This document shows positions 17,401 to 26,205 of a stretch of 64,000 nucleotides of DNA, piece after piece. Positions within the stretch are counted from its first letter, which is position 1. Each line of letters opens with the position of its first letter. Both the position numbers and the translations under genes were made by a program. This DNA comes from an uncultured Bacteroidales bacterium. Lineage in GTDB: Bacteria > Bacteroidota > Bacteroidia > Bacteroidales > Muribaculaceae. The DNA lies in assembly GCA_902787185.1 (NCBI GenBank), contig CADAFP010000010.1, positions 42,056 to 106,055 on the forward strand, given 5' to 3'. A model generated the notes under the pieces. That model saw nothing but the letters and a program-made list of their open reading frames with translations, did no database searches and was not told where the DNA came from.

Positions 17401-19062
17401 GTGAAACGGTTGCCGTTGGTCATATTGGTCTTTGCGCTGCTCGTGGCGGTGGTCGCGGGGTGCAGCCACAGTGCCCGCTATGACGGGCGGCTGGTGGCGG
17501 CCGACAGCCTGATGTGGGACACGCCAGACAGCGCCCTGGCCGTCCTGACCGCCATCGACAGCCTGAGCAGCGAGGCCAATCAGGCCTACCGCGACCTGCT
17601 CGTGACGCAGGCCCGCTACAAGTGCTATCTCGAAATCACTGCCAGTGACGACAGCGCCATCAGCCGTGCCATCACCCATTACCGCCGCCACAGCGATGAG
17701 CGCGAGAAACTCACCCGCGCCTATCTCTACAAGGGAGCCGTCATGGAGGAACTGGGCCACATCGATAGCGCCATGTACTACTATAAGACCGCCGAGGTTA
17801 GCGCAGAGGAAAAAGACTACACCAATCTGGGCCAAATCAATACCAGAATAGCCGACCTGTACCGCCTCTATTATGCTGACAGGCAAATATGCTTCGACAA
17901 ATTCAAACAAGCATTGAAATATTATCAGTTAACTGATAATAAGCCATTGCAGTTTGATTGTTTACTCAACATGGGGGCATGTAGTGCCACAACCCACATC
18001 GGCAACACTAAACAGCTCTTACTTCATGCCATAGATCTTGCTATAGAATTAAATGATAGTGCTGGTTATTATACATGTCAAGAACTGCTATGTCGTCAGT
18101 TGTATTATTCTGATAATTCACTGACTAAAGCCAAGCAGATTGCATTAGCTTGCCTAAATAACTACCGACAATATGTTAACCAAGATCTTCTGCTCGACTT
18201 GGCCGATATCTACGCACTTAGCAGTATGCCCGACTCAGCAAGGTATTATTTGAACTTAGTAAAAATCAATGCCAATGTTCCTAATATCGGCCAAATAAAA
18301 ACGAGACAGTATCTAATTCTATCTCGAATCTACAAATTAGACGGCGATAACGTTAAAAGCAGTCACTATGAATCTTTGGCTCATCAGGTCTCTGATTCCA
18401 TACTCAACAATAAAAAGAAATACCAAATACAAGATACGGAGAATACAATCAATTTCAAACAAGCCAAACAAACACAGAAAAACAAGCGGATAATACATTC
18501 TTTGCGTTTACTGATTATAGTTCTACTTGCCATAGCAATCATTCTAACAGTTCTATTCTGGCACTACCATCACCGCAGGGTTAAACAAATTCAAGCAGTT
18601 ATTAACGAGTTGCGGCTCGCTGGCGTGGATCGACATGAGGATTTATTGGAGCAAATTGATTCTCAAGACGGGACTGTCAGTAAGTTTATAGAAAACTTGG
18701 TATCGTTGATGCAAACATTAATTGATTCAAGCCAGCACGATTCTCCTTCAGTGATTCGGAAACGTGTCAATGAAGAGATTAGTAAACTCACGGCAACTGA
18801 GGAGTTTTGGAATGCATTAAGGACACATATTGACCAAAACAACAATCAATTAATAACCAATTTAGCCCAAAAACCACGTATTACAGAAAACGATTTACAA
18901 TTCATTGAACTGTGCTGCTGTGGGTTCAATTATATAGAAATAGCCATTATAATGGGCTATACACCCCAATATATTAGCCAAAAGCGCAGAAAGATTGCAT
19001 CAAAGCTAAATCTTCGAGTCCCCCTTCAAGAATACCTTAATCAAGAAATGAAACTGCATTGA
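17401..19062 (+). CDS. TPR-containing membrane lipoprotein with C-terminal HTH (putative regulator)
   Basis: 553 residues from the GTG at 17401. An in-frame TTG at 17374 is rejected because the promoter -7 element lies inside that extension. In order: a lipoprotein-type signal with C21 in LLVAVVAGC, TPR-like helical repeats (about 40-330), one membrane helix (about 365-385, LLIIVLLAIAIILTVLF), a short coiled linker, and a C-terminal helix-turn-helix (IAIIMGYTPQYISQKRRKIA) of the LuxR / sigma-region-4 type. Bacteroidota use such membrane TPR-HTH proteins as regulators of nearby surface genes. Composition is odd: up to about 17880 the gene is GC-rich like its neighbours, and beyond that it turns sharply AT-rich to the end, suggesting a recombinant gene. 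Confidence 0.7.
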   Translation: MKRLPLVILVFALLVAVVAGCSHSARYDGRLVAADSLMWDTPDSALAVLTAIDSLSSEANQAYRDLLVTQARYKCYLEITASDDSAISRAITHYRRHSDEREKLTRAYLYKGAVMEELGHIDSAMYYYKTAEVSAEEKDYTNLGQINTRIADLYRLYYADRQICFDKFKQALKYYQLTDNKPLQFDCLLNMGACSATTHIGNTKQLLLHAIDLAIELNDSAGYYTCQELLCRQLYYSDNSLTKAKQIALACLNNYRQYVNQDLLLDLADIYALSSMPDSARYYLNLVKINANVPNIGQIKTRQYLILSRIYKLDGDNVKSSHYESLAHQVSDSILNNKKKYQIQDTENTINFKQAKQTQKNKRIIHSLRLLIIVLLAIAIILTVLFWHYHHRRVKQIQAVINELRLAGVDRHEDLLEQIDSQDGTVSKFIENLVSLMQTLIDSSQHDSPSVIRKRVNEEISKLTATEEFWNALRTHIDQNNNQLITNLAQKPRITENDLQFIELCCCGFNYIEIAIIMGYTPQYISQKRRKIASKLNLRVPLQEYLNQEMKLH

Positions 19063-19185
19063 ATCTCACGAAATACACTTCTTCAAAGTCTTCACGGCAT
19101 AAAGAAGCTACTGTTTTTGGTAGTTAAAGAGAGGCCTATACATAATCCTTTGTGTCTCTGTTGATTACATCTTTTTTTTGTACAC

Positions 19186-19212
19186 ACCCCGAAAAAGTCT
19201 TTTTGGGGGTAA
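19186..19212 (+). other. Hairpin downstream of the TPR/HTH regulator
   Basis: ACCCCGAAAAAG pairs with CTTTTTGGGGGT with one mismatch and almost no loop. The surrounding 19063-19340 is AT-rich and otherwise empty apart from a -7 element at 19308. Confidence 0.4.
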
Positions 19213-19307
19213 TTTTTAATAACACTCTATTTATCAACGTATTATAATCTTTAAAATTTCTTTTTAAATAATTTCAGGATATCTATTATTCCTATTTCCC
19301 TTACCAT

Positions 19308-19315
19308 TATTTTTG
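19308..19315 (+). promoter_or_regulatory. Bacteroidota -7 element before the small secreted protein
   Basis: TATTTTTG, 25 bp before the ATG at 19341. No TTG at the preferred distance. Confidence 0.45.
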
Positions 19316-19340
19316 CACCGTGTAAACCAATATAAAAAAA

Positions 19341-19514
19341 ATGAAAATGAAAAACATTCTATTTTTCTTATTTGCATCAATGTGTTTCATGGTGTATGCT
19401 GATCCAGATGAAATTGTTTTGAATCCGAGTGGCTCGGGTGATGTGACCCTGGCTGGCGGCTTTGAAGTTGAGCTGGGTGCCAGATTTACCGTGCAGAGGA
19501 CTTCGTATAAATAA
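19341..19514 (+). CDS. Small secreted protein (57 aa)
   Basis: The frame reads MKMKNILFFLFASMCFMVYA (signal peptide), then DPDEIVLNPSGSGDVTLAGG, and ends FEVELGARFTVQRTSYK. The mature part of about 37 residues resembles one unit of the repeated strand motif (VTL-x-GFEVELGA) common in Bacteroidota surface proteins. A -7 element lies 25 bp upstream and the next gene starts 36 bp downstream, so the two are probably one transcript. It is AT-rich in the signal part and GC-rich in the mature part. Function unknown. Confidence 0.6.
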   Translation: MKMKNILFFLFASMCFMVYADPDEIVLNPSGSGDVTLAGGFEVELGARFTVQRTSYK

Positions 19515-19550
19515 CCTATTATTTACAAACCATTTAATACAAGTAAAGTT

Positions 19551-21116
19551 ATGAAAAAGATTTTAATGATTATGACGATGGCCTTCTTGGGCTTGTCACA
19601 GGTGGTGGCTCAGGACGGCTACACGCCGTTTGTGCGCGAGGGAGTGCAGTGGGTCTGCTATTTCTATTGTGACAACGATTATATGGGTTTCGAGCCAGGT
19701 CAGACGTTCTTCACGCTGGAACTCAAGGGCGACACCGTCATCAACGGCAAAGAGTACAAGATGATGCACAAATACAGCGGCATCGGTGTCAACCCTGACG
19801 ATGACACGGTCCTGGCCTGTCTGCGCGAGGAGGACCGCGTCGTTTATGCCATCATCCCTGAAGGGATGGCCAGCAATTCATTCCTGGTGGGGTATGGCGA
19901 CGTGTGGGGCAACAGCCTCTATAACATGGCCAGATCAGGACAAGAAATCATCTTGTATGAGTTCAATGAGACGGAAGCTTACTACAAGTACATCTATACC
20001 TTCGATAGTAACCACCTCAGCTATCTGGGCGTTGACATGGTGGAAGTGGGCGGACAGCAGGTCAATCGTCACACCTTCAATCGTCATGAACGGGACTTTT
20101 ACTTCATCGAGGGAATAGGATATGACGGGTTCTATCCCGGCTATCCGCTGAGTTATGGCGAGGATGGCTTCCCATACTATCTGAGCCATGTCGTTCAGGA
20201 CGGTAGGATCATCTACAAGGGCGTCAATTACCTGGACGTGGCACCCCCCGACGGCCGCATGCCCATGGAGCGCGAAGGCATGCAGTGGGTGTTTGAACGC
20301 GTCACCATCGACCACGGCGTGACAAAGAGCGAATACTACACTTATGAGATCGGTGGCAAGGATGCCCGTGGGGACATTTCGTCAGATAACTATGAAAAGA
20401 TCTATGCTGGAGCCAGATACTGCCGCTACTACGAGGGCATGAAACCGGACGGTGACGGAGAAATCGTGTGCTCGCTGAAGTTCGATAGCTGGGATGAGAG
20501 GGCCATCGACAACACCATCATGGACAAGGTGGCTAGCGAAGGCCGCAACCTGATGCGCCGAATGTTCGTAGGGGCGGACAATATGGAACTGCTCTACTAT
20601 TTTGACCATAAAAATCCCGAATATGTGTTGTATTATTATACCCACTTTCAGCAGTCTCCCAAGATCCTGACCAGCGACAACTTCACGCTCGTGGAGCCGG
20701 TCGAGATTGACGGCTACAGCTGCAACCGCTACGCCTACGTGGACGAGAGCGGAGAGGTGCAGTGCTACCTCATCGAGGGCATTGGCATCGACAGCCGCGA
20801 CATGGGCGACCTGCTGGCTCCGTTCACCCGCAAGCCCGACCCCGATGCCGACTACCAGGAGTACTGCGGCCTGAGCCACGTCATCAAGGACGGTAAAATC
20901 ATCTACAAGGGCATGCGCTACAACGCCGAGGCCGTGGAGGGCAACCCATACGACGTGGATGGTGACGGACAGGTGAATATCGCTGACGTGACCGCCCTGG
21001 TTGACATGCTGATGAGCCCACAGACACTCTTGATGCAACACGCTGACGTGGATGGCAGCGGTGAGCTGAACATCGCCGATGTGACTTTCCTGATTGACTA
21101 CATCCTGGGTCGATGA
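19551..21116 (+). CDS. Secreted protein with internal duplication and dockerin-like C-terminus
   Basis: 521 residues with signal peptide MKKILMIMTMAFLGLSQVVA. Two similar modules of about 220 residues follow. Module 1 opens YTPFVREGVQWVCYF and closes LSHVVQDGRIIYKGVNYLD; module 2 opens MPMEREGMQWVFERV and closes LSHVIKDGKIIYKGMRYN. The end is a dockerin-like pair of calcium-loop repeats, DVDGDGQVNIADVTALVDML and DVDGSGELNIADVTFLIDYI. No enzyme motif was recognised. A terminator at 21181 follows. Its role may be tied to the regulator upstream; that is inference from position only. Confidence 0.65.
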   Translation: MKKILMIMTMAFLGLSQVVAQDGYTPFVREGVQWVCYFYCDNDYMGFEPGQTFFTLELKGDTVINGKEYKMMHKYSGIGVNPDDDTVLACLREEDRVVYAIIPEGMASNSFLVGYGDVWGNSLYNMARSGQEIILYEFNETEAYYKYIYTFDSNHLSYLGVDMVEVGGQQVNRHTFNRHERDFYFIEGIGYDGFYPGYPLSYGEDGFPYYLSHVVQDGRIIYKGVNYLDVAPPDGRMPMEREGMQWVFERVTIDHGVTKSEYYTYEIGGKDARGDISSDNYEKIYAGARYCRYYEGMKPDGDGEIVCSLKFDSWDERAIDNTIMDKVASEGRNLMRRMFVGADNMELLYYFDHKNPEYVLYYYTHFQQSPKILTSDNFTLVEPVEIDGYSCNRYAYVDESGEVQCYLIEGIGIDSRDMGDLLAPFTRKPDPDADYQEYCGLSHVIKDGKIIYKGMRYNAEAVEGNPYDVDGDGQVNIADVTALVDMLMSPQTLLMQHADVDGSGELNIADVTFLIDYILGR

Positions 21117-21180
21117 TCCAGTGGTAACATTTGCCAAATAGAAGTGCTAAGGGAAGAATAGTTTATTTTCAGGTTTTCAG

Positions 21181-21227
21181 GGTGCAGCGCCCGGATTCAA
21201 TCCACAACGGCGCTGCACCTGTTTTTT
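21181..21227 (+). terminator. Strong rho-independent terminator
   Basis: GGTGCAGCGCC (21181-21191) pairs perfectly over 11 bp with GGCGCTGCACC (21209-21219), followed by TGTTTTTTT. Confidence 0.85.
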
Positions 21228-21305
21228 TCAATCCTAAAACTTTGATCGGGCTACGCCCGAGAAAACTTGTGCAAACCAAACGCAGCGGCGGGGGCGGTGC
21301 ATCAT

Positions 21306-21362
21306 TGGGACGGTTCTAACTGATAGCGCCGCTTCGCTTACCGCATCATTAGAACCGTCCCA
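21306..21362. repeat. Large inverted repeat in intergenic region
   Basis: TGGGACGGTTCTAA (21306-21319) and TTAGAACCGTCCCA (21349-21362) are perfect 14-bp arms. Imperfect pairing extends outward (GGTGCATCA against TGATGGCACC). The loop is 29 nt and GC-rich. Just upstream, TCGGGCTACGCCCGA (21246-21260) is another small hairpin. No reading frame. Confidence 0.6.
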
Positions 21363-21387
21363 GCTGATGGCACCCGTGCTCTCACTA

Positions 21388-21423
21388 GCATCCGCACTCT
21401 GTAAACTATCAGGGTGCGGATGT
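21388..21423. repeat. GCATCCGCA-type hairpin
   Basis: GCATCCGCACTCT (21388-21400) pairs with AGGGTGCGGATGT (21411-21423) with two G-U positions and a 10-nt loop. The core is the same GGCATCCGC motif seen in the heptamer arrays and several terminators. Confidence 0.55.
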
Positions 21424-21473
21424 TGGTTTGTATCAGGATTCCTTGTGATTTTACAAAAAATATTGAATAAGAT

Positions 21474-21504
21474 ATTGTTCAATTCCGAATTTATTGTAAT
21501 TTTG
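21474..21504 (+). promoter_or_regulatory. Promoter of the AAA/DUF4143 gene
   Basis: ATTG at 21474-21477, 19-bp spacer, TAATTTTG at 21497-21504, 17 bp before the ATG at 21522. Confidence 0.7.
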
Positions 21505-21521
21505 CAGAAAATTCAGAATTA

Positions 21522-22781
21522 ATGATGGCAAACTATATTAAACGTGATATCTATCTGCAGAAACTCGTCAACCGGATGAATAATGGTGAGGTGAAAGTCA
21601 TTACAGGCCCTCGTCGCAGTGGCAAGTCATGGCTCTTGAGCCGCATCTTCAAGGATTATCTCCAGTCTAACGGAGTGGACGAGAAAAACATCATCATCGT
21701 TTCTTTTGATACCGATGAAGAGATATATGGTGACTTAACCGACCATCAAGCCCTCAAATCTTTCTTGTATAGCCGCATCACCTCGTCAGAGACAAACTAC
21801 TATGTGATACTTGACGAAGTTCAAGAAGTTGACGGCTTTGAAAGAATCGTGAATGGCCTAAATGCAAAAGAGAATGTTGATGTCTATGTGACGGGAAGCA
21901 ACTCGCATTTCCTGTCATCAGATATTCGCACCATCTTCAGGGGGCGAAGCGATGAAATCAGGGTTTATCCGTTCTCGTTTAATGAATTCTGCACCGATCG
22001 CACTGAACCGGTCACCGAATTGTGGAAAGAGTATTACACCTACGGCGGCATGCCCGGCTTGCTGCGCCAACGCACACCCGAGCAAAAAGTGGCTTACCTG
22101 CAACGGTTGTGGAACAAGACGTATCTTGATGATGTCGTCGAGCGCAATGGAGTGAAGGACAAAGTTGCGCTCTCGACTCTTGCCGATGCCTTGTGCTCCT
22201 CAATCGGTTCACTGACCAATCCTCATCGCATCAGTAACATTTTGAAAAGTGTACAGCACACAGCCATTGACCCAAACACTGTGGGGAAATATATCGGTTA
22301 TTTGGAAGACGCTTTTCTTTTTGAGGGTGCTAAGCGTTTTAATATTAAGGGAAACAAATATTTTGATAGCATTAAGAAGTATTATGCCGTTGACGTGGGA
22401 CTAAGGGCCGCTAAACTGAATTTTCGTCAGCAAGAACCTTCCCATATCATGGAAAACGTCATCTATAATGAATTGCGATTGCAGGGATATACTGTTGATG
22501 TAGGGCTTGTTGAGTCACGGGAAAAGCGTGATGGGAAACTGGCTTACATACAGTATGAGGTCGATTTTATTGCCAGTAACGGCATTGATCGATTCTATAT
22601 CCAGTCGGCCTTTGAGTTGGGCAGCGAAGAGAAACGGCAGCAAGAGCTGAACTCGCTCTTGAAAATTCCCGACAGTTTCAAGAAAATCGTCATTGTAGGA
22701 ACAGATATCGCTCCATACATAGACAACAAGGGCATCCATTACATGGGGCTGTTCCAATTCCTTCGCTCAGGCTTGCAATAA
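21522..22781 (+). CDS. AAA family ATPase with DUF4143 domain
   Basis: 419 residues. The N-terminal AAA_14 domain has Walker A GPRRSGKS (29-36), Walker B YVILDEVQEV (about 87-96) and a sensor-like TGSNSHFLSS. The C-terminal half is DUF4143, a nuclease-fold-like domain (YEVDFIASNGIDRFYIQSAF). These proteins are common and numerous in Bacteroidota. Their role is not established; some are found near mobile or defence genes, but nothing of that kind is next to this one. It is transcribed alone from its own promoter and converges with the beta-helix gene downstream. An ATG pair at the start (21522, 21525) leaves one codon of uncertainty. Confidence 0.85.
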   Translation: MMANYIKRDIYLQKLVNRMNNGEVKVITGPRRSGKSWLLSRIFKDYLQSNGVDEKNIIIVSFDTDEEIYGDLTDHQALKSFLYSRITSSETNYYVILDEVQEVDGFERIVNGLNAKENVDVYVTGSNSHFLSSDIRTIFRGRSDEIRVYPFSFNEFCTDRTEPVTELWKEYYTYGGMPGLLRQRTPEQKVAYLQRLWNKTYLDDVVERNGVKDKVALSTLADALCSSIGSLTNPHRISNILKSVQHTAIDPNTVGKYIGYLEDAFLFEGAKRFNIKGNKYFDSIKKYYAVDVGLRAAKLNFRQQEPSHIMENVIYNELRLQGYTVDVGLVESREKRDGKLAYIQYEVDFIASNGIDRFYIQSAFELGSEEKRQQELNSLLKIPDSFKKIVIVGTDIAPYIDNKGIHYMGLFQFLRSGLQ

Positions 22782-22841
22782 CCCTGATGTGTAATTGAAA
22801 GGAATAGACAGAACGGACGGAGGTATCCGCTCGTGTGGAAA

Positions 22842-24197
22842 TCAATAGCTGATTTCCACGAGGCGGGGATCGGTGTTGTCGAGGGTGGTGTAGCCGTCGG
22901 CAATGGTGGTCGTGCCGTCCACGTCGAGGGCCTTGCCATTGGGAGCGCAACTGTAGAAGTAGCCACCGCTGATGGTGCAATCGGTGTCGCACTTCACGCC
23001 CTTGGGAGCGACATTATTTTGGCGGCCCGTTACCACTACATTCAGCTCACCGCCAGTGAACAAGAAGGGCTGCGCCACGTTGATGCCCTTGGCATCGTCG
23101 CCCATCGACTTAATGTTGAGGGTGCCGCCCGTCATCTTCATGTTATAGTCGGCCTTCACGCCTGCCGCACCCGTCGAGACGGGATTGCCCAGTGAGTCGG
23201 TCTCAATCCTTGAGGTGCCGCTGTTGATGATGGTAGTGCGGCCGCCCGTGATATAGACGAGGCTGTCGCAGTTGATGCCCTTGGCACCGTCGGCAGCGAT
23301 TTCCATGTTGATGACACCGCCCTTGATATGGACATAGTCTTTGCCCTTGAGGCCGTGGCCGCTGGTGCTGTTCAGATAGAGGTGGCAACCCGGGCGCACA
23401 AAGATGTAGTCATCGCTGGCGACGCAATGCTTGCCCACGCTATAGACGTTGAGCGTACCCTTGCCGCTGACCAGTATCTGCCCCTCGCTGAAGACGGCGG
23501 CCTTCTGGTCCTCGTCATCCACCATGGCATAATTCTCACCATCGCGCAGGGTGTTCTCGGTGCCCGCGTTGAGCACCAGGTAGAGCGACTTGCCGCACTG
23601 GTTGTTGATGGCGGCACCATTGGGATTGGTGATGTCCGCGCCGTTGAGCAGCAGTTGGAATTTGCGTTCGCTGTAGAACTTGAGGGAACCGTTGGGAGTG
23701 CTGCCCGTCACCACATAGCGCACGCGCTTGGCGGTGCTGGTGACGGTGACATGGGCGCCCTCGATGCTCACCATCACCGTCGATGGATTGCCCGTCACCG
23801 TTGCCGTCTCCCCGTCAAAGCTGATGTTCACCGAGGTGGACCATGAGGTGTTCTCCACATAGTCGCCATAGTCGCTGGCATCCTCATCGTCGGGAATCCG
23901 CTCGGCAGGTTCAGTGAGGTCCGAGAAGTCCAGAGCAATTTCCTTGGGCACTATTTCGTCTTGCTGCGAGCCACCGCCCAAAATCAAGTTGATGACCTGG
24001 TTCACGTCGCTCACATTGACTGTGCCATCATTGTTGACATCAGCCTCGGTGCTGTAACTATCGGCCAGAATGCTGTTGATGACCAGGTTCACATCTGTGA
24101 TGTTCACCGTGCCGTCACCATTCACATCGCCCGTCATGGCACTGGCGGGCACACCGATTGCCGCCGCTATGACTGTGAGCAGTAAAAATCTCTTCAT
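22842..24197 (-). CDS. Secreted Cthe_2159-like beta-helix protein with N-terminal dockerin-like repeats
   Basis: 451 residues. The signal peptide (MKRFLLLTVIAAAIGVPASA) is followed at once by two calcium-loop repeats, GDVNGDGTVNITDVNLVINS and DVNNDGTVNVSDVNQVINLI. The rest (about 100-451) is the carbohydrate-binding family typified by Clostridium thermocellum Cthe_2159, a right-handed beta-helix that binds acidic sugars. Characteristic turns include GAAINNQ, KAAVFSEGQ, GVKADYNMKMTGG and DDAKGINV. It is the last gene of a minus-strand operon, 28 bp after a paralogue. The dockerin-like part sits at the N-terminus here, the reverse of the proteases in this window. The stop codon lies inside a short hairpin (22836-22861). 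Confidence 0.75.
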   Translation of the reverse strand: MKRFLLLTVIAAAIGVPASAMTGDVNGDGTVNITDVNLVINSILADSYSTEADVNNDGTVNVSDVNQVINLILGGGSQQDEIVPKEIALDFSDLTEPAERIPDDEDASDYGDYVENTSWSTSVNISFDGETATVTGNPSTVMVSIEGAHVTVTSTAKRVRYVVTGSTPNGSLKFYSERKFQLLLNGADITNPNGAAINNQCGKSLYLVLNAGTENTLRDGENYAMVDDEDQKAAVFSEGQILVSGKGTLNVYSVGKHCVASDDYIFVRPGCHLYLNSTSGHGLKGKDYVHIKGGVINMEIAADGAKGINCDSLVYITGGRTTIINSGTSRIETDSLGNPVSTGAAGVKADYNMKMTGGTLNIKSMGDDAKGINVAQPFLFTGGELNVVVTGRQNNVAPKGVKCDTDCTISGGYFYSCAPNGKALDVDGTTTIADGYTTLDNTDPRLVEISY

Positions 24198-24225
24198 TGC
24201 TTTTGTCTTGAATTTCTTGGTTACT

Positions 24226-25443
24226 CTAATAGGAGATGGTCAATACTTTGGGAGCCAGATCGTAGGTCTTATAGCCCGGTGCCACCGTGGTTGTGCCGGC
24301 CACGTCCATCGGGTCACTGCGCTTGCTGTAACTGTAGAAATAGCCGCCGTCGATGGCAAAATTGCCGTCAATCTTCACGCCTCTGGGTTTCTTGAGTTTT
24401 CTGGTGCCCGTGGCGACCGCCATCGTGTTGCCCCCGTGGATGGTGACATCGCGTTTGGCATTGATGCCCTTGCCGCCATCGCCCGTGGCCTTGAACTTGA
24501 GCGTTCCACCATTGACAATCAGCAGGGTGTCGCACGCCAGTCCGGCACACGATGTGGTGTCAAGCAGTCCCTCGTCGGTGGTCTCGATGCGCGTGTCGCC
24601 GCTGCTCATGGCGATGAGGCGACCGCCGTTAACGGTCATCACGCCGCCGCTGCGCACACCCTTGGCACCATTGCCGCTGGCCAGCACGTTGATGACGCCG
24701 CCATCCATGATGATGCCATCGTTGGCGCGCAGGCCATCGAGGGCACTGCTCTCGACATAGAGCTTCACGCCGGGACGGACGCGGATGTAGTCATCGCTGC
24801 GGATGCCGCCACGCCCCAAGGCCGAGACGTCAAGCCGCCCCTTGCCGCTAAAGATGATTTGTCCCTCGCTGAAGAGGGCTGCCTTCTGGTCTTCCTCACC
24901 CACCATGACGTAGTCGGTACCATCTTGCAAATGGTTGGTGGTGCCGTCGGCCAGCACGACGTACATCGTCTTGCTGCCCTGATTGTTGATGGCAGCGCCG
25001 TTGGGATTGGTCAGGTCAACATTATTGAGCATCAGCTGGAAACGCTTGTCACCGTAGAACTTCAAGGAGCCATTGGCCGACTGTCCGCCGACCACAAACT
25101 TCACGGGTCCCGACAGGTTGGTGACGGTGACATGGGCTCCTGTTATCGAAACGGCGACACCACTCACGCGTCCAGTAACTGTCGCGGTTCCATCAGCAAA
25201 CTCGATATTCATCACCTTGCCCCAGGAGGTGTTCTCCACATAGTCGTTATAGGCAGGGTCGGCCTCGTCGGTGACGGGGACATCGGCAGCCTCGGTCAAC
25301 TCGGTGAAGTCCAGTTCCACCGCAGCGGGTTCCACCTGATACTGGGCAATGACGTCGTCCATGTCGGTGTCATCTTTCACACACGATGCCATGACCAGGG
25401 TCAAAGCGGCCAGCATGAGGCTATAGCGTAAAAACTTCTTCAT
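24226..25443 (-). CDS. Cthe_2159-like beta-helix lipoprotein
   Basis: 405 residues with a lipoprotein signal (MLAALTLVMASC, C at about residue 21), so it is probably anchored in the outer membrane. The body is the same Cthe_2159-type carbohydrate-binding beta-helix as the next gene: GAAINNQGSKTMYVVLADG, KAALFSEGQIIFSGKG and SCAGLACDTLLIVNGG. It lacks the dockerin-like repeats. Its start is 6 bp after the DUF2490 gene ends, and the paralogue follows 28 bp later. The pair probably arose by tandem duplication. Likely ligands are acidic polysaccharides or calcium, by family. Confidence 0.75.
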   Translation of the reverse strand: MKKFLRYSLMLAALTLVMASCVKDDTDMDDVIAQYQVEPAAVELDFTELTEAADVPVTDEADPAYNDYVENTSWGKVMNIEFADGTATVTGRVSGVAVSITGAHVTVTNLSGPVKFVVGGQSANGSLKFYGDKRFQLMLNNVDLTNPNGAAINNQGSKTMYVVLADGTTNHLQDGTDYVMVGEEDQKAALFSEGQIIFSGKGRLDVSALGRGGIRSDDYIRVRPGVKLYVESSALDGLRANDGIIMDGGVINVLASGNGAKGVRSGGVMTVNGGRLIAMSSGDTRIETTDEGLLDTTSCAGLACDTLLIVNGGTLKFKATGDGGKGINAKRDVTIHGGNTMAVATGTRKLKKPRGVKIDGNFAIDGGYFYSYSKRSDPMDVAGTTTVAPGYKTYDLAPKVLTISY

Positions 25444-25449
25444 AACGGT

Positions 25450-26205
25450 TTAAAATTTATAGGTGTAACCCATGCCCAGCATGTGGATGTTGGGCTCACT
25501 GCTGCTGCCACTCACCTGGTAGCGGTAATAGAGCTTGAAGCTGTGCGTCTTTTTGACGGTGTGGCTCACACCGGCAATGCAGCGCGTCTTTTCCAAGTCG
25601 CGCGTGGTGTGGAACTCCACGCTGGCAAACGGGTCGAACTTGCACTTGGGGATGTCCCATTCCAGCTGCAGTCGGCTGCGCAGCACGTTTTTGCCCTTGC
25701 CGCGCACCTCATGGTCCTCCCATTCGCCCTCATCAAAGTCGAAGTTGTCAATCATTTTGCTGTGGCGGTAGGTGTACTGCCAGCGCTCGCGCAGGCTCAC
25801 CTCGACACGCCTGATCTTGTAGCTACCCGTGAGCGACACATTGAAGCGGTGGCGCACACCCCAATAACTGGGACGCCAGTTATTATAGCTCACGCCATCG
25901 TCCTGATAGGTGATTTCCTCGCGGTTGTTGTCGATGAGCAGGGTGTAGCCCGCACTTGCCTTGAGCCACGGCAGCACTTTGTAGCTGACGTCACCGCCCA
26001 GGCTGACGCGGTCGGCGGTGCGGAAATCGTTGCGCGAACGGAATTCCATCTCTACTCCCGCGTTCAACTTCTTGGAGAACTTGTGGGAGGCCTCGACCGA
26101 AGCAACCAACCCGGCATCGTCGGCTAACGAGGATGTCGGGATGAAAGCTGCGCACAACAGCCACAGCAGGCTTGCTATCAGTTGTTTTCTTTCACGTCTT
26201 GCCAT
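25450..26205 (-). CDS. DUF2490-family outer-membrane protein
   Basis: 251 residues with a signal peptide (LIASLLWLLCAAFIPTSSLA). The mature part alternates strands rich in aromatic residues and ends in GMGYTYKF, the terminal-Phe form typical of outer-membrane barrels. DUF2490 members are predicted barrels with no known substrate. The first 28 bp overlap the end of the DUF4956 gene, so translation of the two is likely coupled. It may offer an exit path or anchor for the secreted beta-helix proteins encoded next to it; that is inference. Confidence 0.75.
   Translation of the reverse strand: MARRERKQLIASLLWLLCAAFIPTSSLADDAGLVASVEASHKFSKKLNAGVEMEFRSRNDFRTADRVSLGGDVSYKVLPWLKASAGYTLLIDNNREEITYQDDGVSYNNWRPSYWGVRHRFNVSLTGSYKIRRVEVSLRERWQYTYRHSKMIDNFDFDEGEWEDHEVRGKGKNVLRSRLQLEWDIPKCKFDPFASVEFHTTRDLEKTRCIAGVSHTVKKTHSFKLYYRYQVSGSSSEPNIHMLGMGYTYKF

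Noticed and set aside
21522-22781. AAA/DUF4143 gene as a new anti-phage system
   Set aside because: It stands alone with its own promoter and belongs to a common, widespread family; no defence or mobile partner is adjacent.
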